61,067 nt of DNA from Rhizobium sp. Q54 (lineage in GTDB: Bacteria > Pseudomonadota > Alphaproteobacteria > ATCC43930 > CGMCC-115725): the NCBI GenBank assembly GCA_945861155.1, contig CAMATN010000011.1, positions 1 to 61,067 on the forward strand, in the 5' to 3' direction. Below are positions 1 to 6,881 of the stretch, piece by piece (the first letter of the stretch is position 1; each line of letters opens with the position of its first letter). A program made the position numbers and the translations under genes. The notes under the pieces were generated by a model, which searched no databases, had not been told where the DNA came from, and saw nothing but the letters and a program-made list of their open reading frames with translations.

Positions 1-69
1 GCCCATGCAACCTACGCTTACGTCGGCGGCGCGGAGCGCTGCCACCATCACGCCGGGCTTTGCCGCCCG

Positions 70-147
70 TGATCAGCGTGATCACGATCACCGGAATCGG
101 TGATCACCTTCAGCCGGAATGGCTGATCACCTTCACCGGAATGCGCA
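70..147. repeat. IS21-type terminal direct repeats (element end)
   Basis: Three direct repeats of about 22 bp lie nearly head to tail at 79-100, 101-122 and 124-145, each of the form TGATCAC-N6-CCGGAAT, with a partial copy at 70-78. Tandem terminal repeats of this pattern are characteristic of IS21-family ends, where they bind the IstA transposase. The last repeat runs into GCGCA, ending in CA at about 147, the terminal dinucleotide expected for this family. The body of the element would lie left of the window, where no transposase is visible. Confidence 0.6.
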
Positions 148-340
148 CCCATTGTCGACCGGACCGGAGCCGAGGCCGCCCATCGTCGTCGCCACGCCCT
201 CGGCCGGGCCGGGTGCGGTCGCGGTGTGCGACCAGCTGCGAGCCGTAGACAAGCGCCGCCTGACCCGAGCCTCGGGCCGCCTCTCCGCATCCGATCTGGG
301 CATCGTGGAAGACGGCGTGCGCCGGGTGCTCGAATTATAG
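148..340 (+). pseudogene. 3' remnant of a MazF/PemK-type endoribonuclease toxin gene
   Basis: The open frame ending at 340 encodes a typical MazF/PemK C-terminus: a conserved CDQLRAVDKRRL stretch, then GRLSASDLGIVEDGVRRVLEL. In intact toxins this is roughly the last third of a protein of about 110 residues. The N-terminal half, with the RNA-binding and catalytic loops, is absent. Upstream the frame passes into the IS21-type repeats, so the gene appears to have been cut by that insertion. The nearest ATG in frame (119) lies in the IS end and is probably not a real start. No antitoxin gene is seen beside it. The family assignment is from memory of conserved C-terminal residues. Confidence 0.6.
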
Positions 341-402
341 CCGGCGTTCTGCGGAATAGATCGACCGCAGCACATTCCAAGGTCAGGTGCAGTAGCATCG
401 CG

Positions 403-484
403 TAGGATGGGTAGAGCGCAGCGAAACCCATCATGCACCGCTGCATCAGCGAGCGATGGGTTTCGCTTCCGCTCAACCCATCCT
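403..484. repeat. Intergenic palindrome, AGGATGGG...CCCATCCT family
   Basis: Arms at about 404-432 and 455-484 are near-perfect inverted complements around a 22-nt centre and can form a long hairpin. The same arm sequence, with a few changes, makes the outer arms of the palindrome at 45576-45727, so this is a dispersed family. It sits upstream of the promoter-like site of the next gene. Confidence 0.75.
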
Positions 485-542
485 TCGTCTTGCTGATGCG
501 CTTCATGTGGTTCCTATTTCGCTCCGTCTACGAATCCGATGT

Positions 543-548
543 TATAAT
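543..548 (+). promoter_or_regulatory. Candidate -10 box for the 590-1108 gene
   Basis: A perfect TATAAT lies 41 nt before the ATG at 590, in DNA that is more AT-rich than the rest of the window. No convincing -35 box is present at the usual spacing, so this is a weak prediction. Confidence 0.35.
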
Positions 549-589
549 CCGTCCGCATTCCTCTGCCATACCAGCTGGATTATTGCCAA

Positions 590-1108
590 ATGTCCGATCA
601 AAGCTCACATGATGCTGCAAAATATGCTCATGAGTTGAAGTTGCGCGAAGCTGAACGAGCTCACGATCGCAATGAAAAAATGGGGGATATGTTCAATGGA
701 AATGCGGACAAACACGCCCAATCGGCAATCAGGATAGTGTTAGCGATAAACGGTGGCGCAGCTATAGCGCTCCTTGCGTTCATCAGCGGACTTGCTTCTC
801 GCACTAATATGAGTCTTCAGCAACTCAGTATGATTACCCACCAATTGGAGTGGTTTGTTTATGGCGTTCTCGTGGCTTGCGGGGCAGCCGCATCGGCATA
901 TATTACAAACTACTGCAATGCCGGCGCAGTATTGTTGCGAGATAATACCTGGGATCACCCATATATTCTAGAAAATAATCGGTCGAAGCGATATCGCCGT
1001 GTGGGAATTGGATTTCATCTACTAGGATTTATATCCGCGATAGCTGGCTTGATTATTTTCGCATATGGATTGCATCAGGTGCAGAGGGCTGTTGGTACTT
1101 TGACATGA
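590..1108 (+). CDS. Hypothetical membrane protein, AT-richer than its neighbours
   Basis: This 172-residue protein has a charged, probably helical N-terminus (residues 1-45, rich in His, Lys, Glu and Asp). Three hydrophobic segments follow at about 46-68, 87-110 and 140-163, so it is probably an inner-membrane protein with a cytosolic N-terminal helix. I do not recognise the family. Its base composition and codon use are clearly more AT-rich than the rest of the window, and it lies next to an IS end and a broken toxin gene, which suggests horizontal acquisition. The only regulatory hint is the TATAAT just upstream. It faces the MlrC gene convergently, with 10 nt between the two stops. Confidence 0.7.
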   Translation: MSDQSSHDAAKYAHELKLREAERAHDRNEKMGDMFNGNADKHAQSAIRIVLAINGGAAIALLAFISGLASRTNMSLQQLSMITHQLEWFVYGVLVACGAAASAYITNYCNAGAVLLRDNTWDHPYILENNRSKRYRRVGIGFHLLGFISAIAGLIIFAYGLHQVQRAVGTLT

Positions 1109-1118
1109 CCGACGGCGG

Positions 1119-2612
1119 TCAGCGGTTCGGCAAGTCGAGCGGGTAGATCGGGCGGCGCACTTTGGTGAAGGATAGCTGGCTGTAATCCGAGGTGCAGACG
1201 CCCATCCCGGCGCACTCGACGACCTCCTTGGCCATTGTTCCGAGTCCGGCGCGCCAATGGATGCGGCTCTTCAGCATGACGAACCGCTTCTGCATCGGGT
1301 CGATCCCGAGGGCGAGGAGGCAATTGAGGTCGCTCGGCTCGACATGGCGCGAGATCAGCGCGATCTCGACCCGGCCGGTATCGAGTACGACGCTCGGCCC
1401 CATATCCGTCAGCACGCCGCGCCCCATCGGCCCCTTGTTGCGGAAGCGGCCGTTGGAGATCGTCTTGACCGTCCCGGTGACGGTCAGCGGACGGCTGTCG
1501 CCGGGGATCGCCGGCATCGCGATTTTGCCGCCGATCGCCAGCGAGATTTCGGCGCCGATCCCGGCGGCGATCGCCTGCTGCACCGCCTGGGGGTCGTAGA
1601 TCGCGAACGCCGCGACGTTGTCGAGCCCCATGCGCATGATCGCGGCGAGCACGGCAGTCGTGTCCATCGTGCCACCCGAGGCGCAATTGTCGTAATGGTC
1701 GAGCAGTACGATCGGGCCGTCGCCGGGCTGGGGTGGCGCTATTGCCGCGGCGCGCGCCAGCGATTGTTCGAGCGGCTCGATCCGGTAGACGAAATCCGCG
1801 CGATCGGCCCAGGCCTGTTCCAATAGTTCGTCGCGCAGCCGCTCGGCGAGAGCCCGGTCGCCGTCGGTCACGACGACCGCCGAGAGCCCGGCATTGGCGA
1901 TGTCGGCATGCGGAAAGCCGGTGAACAGGCTCGCGGCAAGCGCGCCTTCCGTTGTCATCGCCGCGGCGCGGGCCTGCAATTCCCGGTTCGGGTGGTCGTC
2001 CGAGCCCTGGCGCATGACATGCGGCAGCATCGGCACGTTGCCCCACGCCATGACCGGCCGGACCTCGCCGCGCATCGTCGCCAGCAGGATCTCGCCGGCG
2101 CGCTTCGCGGTGTCGTAGGTGTCGATGTGCGGATAGGTGCGATAGCCCGTGACAATTGTCGCGTTGTCGACGATCGCATCATAGAGGTTGGCGTGCATGT
2201 CGAGCGACACCGCGATCGGCGTCGCCGGGTCGATCGCCCGGATGCGGCGCAGCAATTCGCCCTCGCCGTCCTCGACGCTCTCGGTGACCATCGCGCCGTG
2301 CAGGTCGAGCATGATGCCGTCAAATCCGCCCTTCCTGACGGCGTCGCAGATCACCCCGGCGATGTGCTCGAAGGCGGCATCCTCGACCGGGCGGCTCGGC
2401 GGCGCACCGGCGGCGATCGGCAAAACTATCTCGGCCCCCTCGCGCCCGGCGAGATCGAGATAGGCGCCGAGCCCCGAGCCGGTGCCGCGATAGGCCTCGA
2501 CCGCCGCCTCGCCGTAAAGCGGCCCCGGCCCATGCCCGAAGCGCTGGAGCGGCGTCGGCACCGGCGAGAAGGTGTTGGTCTCGTGCTTCATCATCGCGAT
2601 CAACAGGCGCAT
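1119..2612 (-). CDS. MlrC family (M81-type) metallopeptidase
   Basis: This is a 497-residue protein of the MlrC/DUF1485 family, named for the enzyme that acts on linearised microcystin breakdown products; most members have other, unknown amide substrates. Family motifs are clear: HETNTF at residues 10-15, DLHGAM at 103-108, LDMHANL at 137-143 and YPHIDTYDT at 160-168, which carry probable metal ligands. Length is normal for the family. The start at 2612 is chosen because GGAGG stands just before it; an upstream in-frame extension would run into the neighbouring dioxygenase gene. No signal peptide is visible, so it is probably cytoplasmic. It lies 17 nt behind the TauD-like gene and is probably co-transcribed with it. 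Confidence 0.85.
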   Translation of the reverse strand: MRLLIAMMKHETNTFSPVPTPLQRFGHGPGPLYGEAAVEAYRGTGSGLGAYLDLAGREGAEIVLPIAAGAPPSRPVEDAAFEHIAGVICDAVRKGGFDGIMLDLHGAMVTESVEDGEGELLRRIRAIDPATPIAVSLDMHANLYDAIVDNATIVTGYRTYPHIDTYDTAKRAGEILLATMRGEVRPVMAWGNVPMLPHVMRQGSDDHPNRELQARAAAMTTEGALAASLFTGFPHADIANAGLSAVVVTDGDRALAERLRDELLEQAWADRADFVYRIEPLEQSLARAAAIAPPQPGDGPIVLLDHYDNCASGGTMDTTAVLAAIMRMGLDNVAAFAIYDPQAVQQAIAAGIGAEISLAIGGKIAMPAIPGDSRPLTVTGTVKTISNGRFRNKGPMGRGVLTDMGPSVVLDTGRVEIALISRHVEPSDLNCLLALGIDPMQKRFVMLKSRIHWRAGLGTMAKEVVECAGMGVCTSDYSQLSFTKVRRPIYPLDLPNR

Positions 2613-2629
2613 CTCGATCCTCCGCGTGC

Positions 2630-3475
2630 TCAGAACGGCGCCGTGCCCCTGACGACGCTGCGATGCATGATCCGCCGGTCTCGGAGCACGTCGTAATTGG
2701 CGACGGCACGGTGCAAGAGGCACCGATTGTCCCACATGATCAGGTCGCCGATGCGCCAGCGGTGCACATACACGAAATCCCGCTGCGTCGCGTGATGGAG
2801 AAGCTCGCCGAGCAGCGCCGCGCCCTCCGCTTGCGCCATGCCGAGGATATGCGTCGCGTGGTTGCCGAGGTAGAGCGATTTTCGGCCGGTGTCGGGATGG
2901 GTGCGCACCAGCGGATGGTCCGCACAGGCCCCGCTCGGGTCGAACGCCGGCCGAAACACCGCCCGCAACCCGGCGATCCGGCGCCTGGTTTCGTCCGGCA
3001 GCGATTCATAGGCGAGCGCCGTGTTGGCGAATTCGGTGTCGCCACCCCGCGGCGGCAGTTCGACCGCATGCAGCAAGGTCATCAGCGGCGGTCTGGCGCG
3101 ATAGGGCTTGTCGGTGTGCCAATGGTAATTGGCGGCCGGGGATAATCTGACCGTCGGGTTGCCGTCGGCATCGAGATTGGTCATCACATGCGCGACGGCG
3201 TAGCGCTTGTCCCCGGCTTTACCCCCGGCTTTGTCCGCTGGGCGATGCGCACCATGGGCCTCGACCTCGCCAAAATTCGCCGCGAAAGCAAATTGCTGCT
3301 CCCGGCTCAGCGACTGTTCCGGAAAGACGACAACTTGGTGGGCGACAAAGGCCGCGACGATCGCGTCCTTCTGATCGGACGACAGTGGTTGCGAGAGGTC
3401 GATGCCGGCGAGTCGCACGCCACCAGCCGGCGACAGCCGCATGAGTGCATCCCGGCCGGGGTTCAGCTCGGTCAT
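2630..3475 (-). CDS. TauD/TfdA family Fe(II)/2-oxoglutarate dioxygenase
   Basis: The 281-residue protein belongs to the TauD/TfdA family, which uses Fe(II) and 2-oxoglutarate to hydroxylate small organic acids such as taurine or phenoxyacetates. The iron triad is visible as H120-T-D122 (in NYHWHTDKPY) and the distal His255 (in DNRCLLHRA). An Arg near 267-272 would bind the 2-oxoglutarate carboxylate. Length and motif spacing match the family. The start at 3475 has no strong ribosome site; Met at 3442 is an alternative. It is the first gene of a two-gene unit with the MlrC gene, suggesting an oxygenase-then-amidase catabolic step. The substrate cannot be read from the sequence. Confidence 0.85.
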   Translation of the reverse strand: MTELNPGRDALMRLSPAGGVRLAGIDLSQPLSSDQKDAIVAAFVAHQVVVFPEQSLSREQQFAFAANFGEVEAHGAHRPADKAGGKAGDKRYAVAHVMTNLDADGNPTVRLSPAANYHWHTDKPYRARPPLMTLLHAVELPPRGGDTEFANTALAYESLPDETRRRIAGLRAVFRPAFDPSGACADHPLVRTHPDTGRKSLYLGNHATHILGMAQAEGAALLGELLHHATQRDFVYVHRWRIGDLIMWDNRCLLHRAVANYDVLRDRRIMHRSVVRGTAPF

Positions 3476-3534
3476 AACCAATCGAACGACCAAGTCGCAA
3501 TAATGCCAGAGCACGCGCTCGCTACAAAAAAATC

Positions 3535-3615
3535 GTCATGACCGGGCTTGACCCGGTCATCCACGGAGGCGCGACGGACAACGGCGTGGATGGCCGGATC
3601 AGGTCCGGCCATGAC
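3535..3615. repeat. REP-like palindrome (GTCATGACCGG... family)
   Basis: Arms at 3535-3565 and 3584-3615 are imperfect inverted complements (ATGACCGGGCTTGACCCGGT and ATGGCCGGATCAGGTCCGGC). Elements of this form are scattered between genes of many alphaproteobacteria. It lies upstream of the dioxygenase gene and next to the left copy of the duplicated dehydrogenase 3' end. Confidence 0.7.
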
Positions 3616-3655
3616 GGTTGAGGGCGCGGAAACCGCAGAATCCCGAACCCGCACA

Positions 3656-3730
3656 GCCTCACCCTCGCGGCAACCCCAGCACGCGCTCGCCGATGATGTT
3701 GCGCTGATTTCGCTGGTGACGCTGGCGATC
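3656..3730 (-). repeat. Left flank: duplicated 3' end of the acyl-CoA dehydrogenase gene
   Basis: These 75 bp match 4396-4471, the last codons of the acyl-CoA dehydrogenase gene, with one single-base deletion and about four substitutions. The deletion shifts the frame, so this copy is a decayed fragment. Together with the intact copy it forms direct repeats bracketing the two-gene cassette at 3731-4395. This is the geometry left by site-specific insertion at a gene's 3' end, or by a tandem duplication. Confidence 0.85.
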
Positions 3731-3744
3731 GAGTCGAAGGAAGC

Positions 3745-4101
3745 TCATGCCGGATCCAGGACCAGCCACTTCTCCATGACATCGTCAGGCCACCTGACAT
3801 CGCCAAATGTATAACCTTCAAAAGAACTGAGGTAACCATCTCTGACAAATAACGTGAAACCAACCAAGTCGCAGGGAGGTTCTCGATTCGTCTTATAGTC
3901 CTCCGACAGCTCGGTATTGAGGGTTTCCACACGAGGCAATGCTTTCGCATTGACAAAGTGGGCGTAGTAGCCGGTACCCGTCATGTGCCGAGTCTCGATT
4001 TCTAGGGACGTTGCGCGCTCGACAAGCGGCGATCCCACTCCGAATTTCTTGCCGAGCATCGAACGAATAATCCGCAATTCGGCCGGATAAATCTTAGACA
4101 T
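3745..4101 (-). CDS. Small protein, putative immunity partner of the adjacent toxin-like gene
   Basis: This 118-residue protein has no hydrophobic segment and is rich in aromatic and charged residues. I do not recognise a named family. The start at 4101 is chosen because GAGGA stands just upstream; two more in-frame starts lie at 4107 and, as TTG, at 4113. Its first 8 nt overlap the end of the toxin-like gene, which indicates translational coupling. The order (toxin-like gene, then a short overlapping partner) is typical of polymorphic toxin/immunity pairs, so an immunity role is inferred from context only. Composition is more AT-rich than the flanking catabolic genes, in keeping with mobile origin. 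Confidence 0.55.
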   Translation of the reverse strand: MSKIYPAELRIIRSMLGKKFGVGSPLVERATSLEIETRHMTGTGYYAHFVNAKALPRVETLNTELSEDYKTNREPPCDLVGFTLFVRDGYLSSFEGYTFGDVRWPDDVMEKWLVLDPA

Positions 4102-4381
4102 CGTCATCCTCAATCGCCAACGGTCGAATCCAGGCGGATCCGATACGCACGACGCCGCCGACGATCCTGCCGCGCACCGTCACCGGGTTGCCACCCACAT
4201 CGAACACCTGCCGGTAACGGCCGTTTGAATCCACAACGAGACTGCCGTCACGGTAAGCTTGGTTGACAGCCGCCACGATAGCACGCCCGGCCGCTTCTTC
4301 GCTTCCGCATTCCTGAATCAGCACATCGAGATTGTGGTCCGGATTACCGAAGACATGATGCCGCTTGTTGGAATCGTCCAT
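4094..4381 (-). CDS. Stand-alone domain resembling a polymorphic-toxin C-terminus
   Basis: This is a 95-residue protein. HVFGNPDHNLDVLI (residues 9-22), a helical middle (GSEEAAGRAIVAAVNQAY), and a C-terminal strand region with VGGNPVTVRGRIVGGVVRIG resemble, from memory, C-terminal toxin domains of RHS- or haemagglutinin-type polymorphic toxins. No signal peptide or carrier domain precedes it, so it is either an orphan toxin module or an antitoxin-like relict. The ATG at 4381 lies 17 nt after the dehydrogenase stop, so it could be read through from that gene's promoter. Whether it is a nuclease cannot be judged here. The resemblance is moderate and needs a profile search. Confidence 0.55.
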   Translation of the reverse strand: MDDSNKRHHVFGNPDHNLDVLIQECGSEEAAGRAIVAAVNQAYRDGSLVVDSNGRYRQVFDVGGNPVTVRGRIVGGVVRIGSAWIRPLAIEDDDV

Positions 4382-4395
4382 ACCCGCCGCGGTCC

Positions 4396-4471
4396 GCCTC
4401 ACCCTCGCGGCAACCCCAGCACGCGTTCGCCGATGATGTTGCGCTGGATTTCGCTGGTGCCGCCGGCGATC
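4396..4471 (-). repeat. Right flank: intact copy of the duplicated acyl-CoA dehydrogenase 3' end
   Basis: This is the functional copy of the 75-bp direct repeat. It encodes the last residues of the dehydrogenase, including the conserved EIQRNIIGERVLGLPRG tail, and runs 3 nt past its stop. The toxin-like gene begins 14 bp beyond its outer edge. Confidence 0.85.
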
Positions 4472-5589
4472 GTGTATTGCCGCGCGCCGAGTACCCGGTG
4501 CGCCCAGCGCGGCGCGTCGGGCACCAATTCGGTCGGTGTTTCCAAGGTGGCGTAAGGGCCGAGCAGAGTGCTCGAAAAATCGGCGATCCGGGTCGCCAGT
4601 TCCGAGCCGAATAGCTTCAAAATCGAGCCCTCGGGGCCGGGCGGCTCGCCGCGCAGCCGGCGGGTCAGGCCGCGCAGCCTTGTCACCTGCAACGCCTTGG
4701 CGTCGATCGCGAGCTGCGCCAGTTGCTGGCGGATATGACTGTCGCGCCAGGCCGGCTCCTGGCGGCTGGGGAATTGCTTGGCGAGTTCGGTCAGGCGCGC
4801 GATCTGGGCGGAGTGATCGCGTCCGCCGGCGCCGCCGCGCTCGAACGCCAGCGTCGTCGTCGTGACCTTCCAGCCTTCGTTGAGCGGGCCGAGCAGGTTT
4901 TCCTTCGGCACGACGACATCCTGGAAAAACACCTCGTTGAAATGGCGGTGGCCGTTCAGCAGAACCAAGGGCCGCACCTCGATCCCCGGCGTTTTCATAT
5001 CGACCAGCAGATACGAGATGCCGTGATGCTTGGGTGCGTCGGGGTCGGTGCGCACGAGCAGGAAACACCAATCGGCGAAATGCGCGCCCGAGGTCCACAC
5101 CTTTTGGCCGTTGACCAGGAAATGGTCGCCCTTGTCGATCGCGCGGGTGCGCAGGCTGGCGAGGTCGGAGCCTGCGCCCGGCTCGGAATAGCCCTGGCAC
5201 CAGATTTCCTCGGCGGTCAGGATCTTCGGCAGATAGCGCTTTTTCTGATCTTCATTGCCCCAATGAATGAGGGTCGGACCTAACAGGCTCATCCCGACCG
5301 TGCCGGGCAGGATCGGCGCGCGGGCGCGGAAATACTCCTCGTCGAAGATCACCTGCTGCATGAAATTGGCGCCGCGCCCGCCATAATCCTTGGGCCAGGC
5401 GATGCCGATCCACCCCGCCGCGTGCATCTTCTGCTGCCAGACCCGGCGCCGGTCCAGCGTCTCGCGATCGGGGGCGACGCGCTGGTCCTGCGCGTCCTCG
5501 ACCTTCAAATCCTCGGTCAGATTGGCGTCGAGCCAGTCGCGAAACTCGCGGCGGAACGCGGCATGCTCGGGCGCGTCGGCGAAATCCAT
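4399..5589 (-). CDS. Acyl-CoA dehydrogenase family protein
   Basis: This 396-residue flavoprotein catalyses alpha,beta-desaturation of an acyl-CoA, passing electrons to electron-transfer flavoprotein. The FAD/substrate signature CQGYSEPGAGSDLASL is at residues 131-146. The C-terminal AGGTSEIQRNIIGERVLGLP at about 375-394 is the second family signature. Length is normal. The start at 5589 has an excellent GGGAGGA site 5 nt upstream. The subgroup resembles ACADs of aromatic, steroid or pimeloyl-type catabolism rather than short-chain enzymes, but the substrate is not determined. Its 3' end carries the duplication that brackets the toxin-like cassette. It is divergent from the PhyH dioxygenase gene. 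Confidence 0.9.
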   Translation of the reverse strand: MDFADAPEHAAFRREFRDWLDANLTEDLKVEDAQDQRVAPDRETLDRRRVWQQKMHAAGWIGIAWPKDYGGRGANFMQQVIFDEEYFRARAPILPGTVGMSLLGPTLIHWGNEDQKKRYLPKILTAEEIWCQGYSEPGAGSDLASLRTRAIDKGDHFLVNGQKVWTSGAHFADWCFLLVRTDPDAPKHHGISYLLVDMKTPGIEVRPLVLLNGHRHFNEVFFQDVVVPKENLLGPLNEGWKVTTTTLAFERGGAGGRDHSAQIARLTELAKQFPSRQEPAWRDSHIRQQLAQLAIDAKALQVTRLRGLTRRLRGEPPGPEGSILKLFGSELATRIADFSSTLLGPYATLETPTELVPDAPRWAHRVLGARQYTIAGGTSEIQRNIIGERVLGLPRG

Positions 5590-5780
5590 ATCAGTCCTCC
5601 CTCGATCGACCGAGGATAGCGGGCGCCCGGCGGCGGCTCAACAAGCCCGAGCGTCGCGCGATCGCGCGCTACACGAGCCGCCGCCCGGCGCACTCTCGGC
5701 CGCTCCGAGCGACGAAACACTTGCATGGAAGATGGCTCCCGGCTCCATTGGGGCAATCAAGCCGGCGAGAGGGGACCGAG

Positions 5781-6632
5781 ATGCTGACGCAAGCCCAAAT
5801 CGAGAGCTATCGCCGCGACGGCTACCTGTTCCCGTTCCCGGCCCTGTCGGCCGACGAGCTTGCCGCAAGCAATGCCGGTCTCGCGCGCTACGAGCAATGG
5901 CTCGGCCGGCCGGTCAACCAGGCCGACCGGCGCTGGCGCTCGGCGAGCTATGTGATGCTGCCCTGGGTCGATGCGCTGGTCACCCATCCGCGGGTGCTGG
6001 ACGTCGTTGAGGATGTGATCGGGCCAGATATCCTGGTCTACACCGCGACGTGGTTCATCAAGGAAGGCAACAGCCCGGCCTTTACCGCCTGGCACCAGGA
6101 CGCGACCTATTTTGGCCTGACGCCGCACGAGCACGTCACCGCCTGGATCGCGCTGAGCGACGCCGGCGCCGAGGCCGGCTGCATGGAGGTCGCGTCGTCG
6201 CAAGGGAGCCCGCTACAGATGCGTCATGCCGCGCTCAATCTCCCGAACAGCATCAACGGCGGCGGTCAGGCGATCGTCGATCGGATCGACGACAGCAAGA
6301 CGGCGACGATGGCGCTCGACGCCGGCAGCTTCTCGCTGCACCACACGCTGTGCCGGCACCGCTCGCCACCCAACCGGGCAAGCCACCGCCGGGTCGGGAT
6401 CGGCATCAGCTACATCCCGGCGCATTGCCGTCTGACCGGCTCGGTGCGGATGTGCGCCCGGCTCGTGCGGGGCCGGGACACCGGCGGGAATTTCGATCCG
6501 ATCCCGGCGCCCGAGGGCGAACTGCACCCGGCCGCGCTGGAGCGCCACGAACGGGTGTACGGGCGCTACCGCGACAATTACGCCGAGCAGATCGCGGCGC
6601 ACGAGCGGGAGTTTGCAGCACAGCCGGTTTAA
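5781..6632 (+). CDS. Phytanoyl-CoA dioxygenase (PhyH) family protein
   Basis: This 283-residue protein is a PhyH-family Fe(II)/2-oxoglutarate oxygenase. The iron ligands are H105-Q-D107 (in TAWHQDATYF) and, distally, about His193 in the segment HHTLCRHRSPPNRASHRR, whose Arg at 203-204 is placed to bind 2-oxoglutarate. The usual distal motif has a Gly or Trp where this protein has Thr-Leu-Cys, a small departure. The start at 5781 follows GAGGGG; a longer frame reaches 5721 but lacks family similarity. Bacterial members hydroxylate varied small molecules, so the substrate is unknown. It is divergent from the acyl-CoA dehydrogenase gene. Confidence 0.85.
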   Translation: MLTQAQIESYRRDGYLFPFPALSADELAASNAGLARYEQWLGRPVNQADRRWRSASYVMLPWVDALVTHPRVLDVVEDVIGPDILVYTATWFIKEGNSPAFTAWHQDATYFGLTPHEHVTAWIALSDAGAEAGCMEVASSQGSPLQMRHAALNLPNSINGGGQAIVDRIDDSKTATMALDAGSFSLHHTLCRHRSPPNRASHRRVGIGISYIPAHCRLTGSVRMCARLVRGRDTGGNFDPIPAPEGELHPAALERHERVYGRYRDNYAEQIAAHEREFAAQPV

Positions 6633-6670
6633 CCGGTCGTCGCGAAAACCCGCTTTCACTATGCTCGATC

Positions 6671-6698
6671 TTGCCGGCGGGAATGAGCCCGCCGGCAA
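6671..6698. other. GC-rich hairpin abutting a Shine-Dalgarno sequence
   Basis: A perfect 11-bp stem (6671-6681 with 6688-6698, TTGCCGGCGGG and complement) closes on a 6-nt loop. Its right arm ends where the AAGGAGGAG ribosome site (6697-6705) of the micro-ORF at 6713 begins. It could end transcription from the PhyH gene or control access to the micro-ORF. Confidence 0.5.
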
Positions 6699-6712
6699 GG
6701 AGGAGAAGTGGA

Positions 6713-6784
6713 ATGAGACCGTTCCGTCTCCTCCTGGCCCTTCGCTTGGGCCGGATCAAGATCGCAATCAGGATCCGGTTCTAG
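6713..6784 (+). CDS. Candidate 23-residue small protein with a strong ribosome site
   Basis: An ATG stands 7 nt after a near-consensus AAGGAGGAG. It opens a 23-codon frame whose product begins MRPFRLLLALRLGR and ends with a basic, Ile-rich tail (IKIAIRIRF). The composition is short, hydrophobic and basic, resembling small membrane-active or leader peptides. It lies between a hairpin just upstream and a long hairpin just downstream (6794-6831), so it has the layout of an independent small gene. No homologue is known to me. The call rests on the ribosome site, composition and flanking hairpins. Confidence 0.35.
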   Translation: MRPFRLLLALRLGRIKIAIRIRF

Positions 6785-6793
6785 CTGAGGCCA

Positions 6794-6831
6794 GGGCGCC
6801 GGGGAAGGTTTAGCCCCCTTCCCCGGTTGCC
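6794..6831. terminator. Strong hairpin between convergent genes
   Basis: The 10-bp stem CCGGGGAAGG (6799-6808) pairs with 6817-6826 around an 8-nt loop and extends outward with GGGC/GCCC. There is no T-run, so it may act as a Rho-dependent stop or RNA stabiliser. It separates the rightward PhyH/micro-ORF side from the leftward amidohydrolase. Confidence 0.45.
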
Positions 6832-6881
6832 CTTGATATTAATGCACCGAAGGGCAGATGTCAGCCCCCGCCGCCGGCAAT

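Noticed and set aside
48-506. A leftward 152-codon frame across the IS end and palindrome
   Set aside because: It crosses the IS21-type repeats and the palindrome arms, has no motifs, and is opposite the MazF-like remnant.
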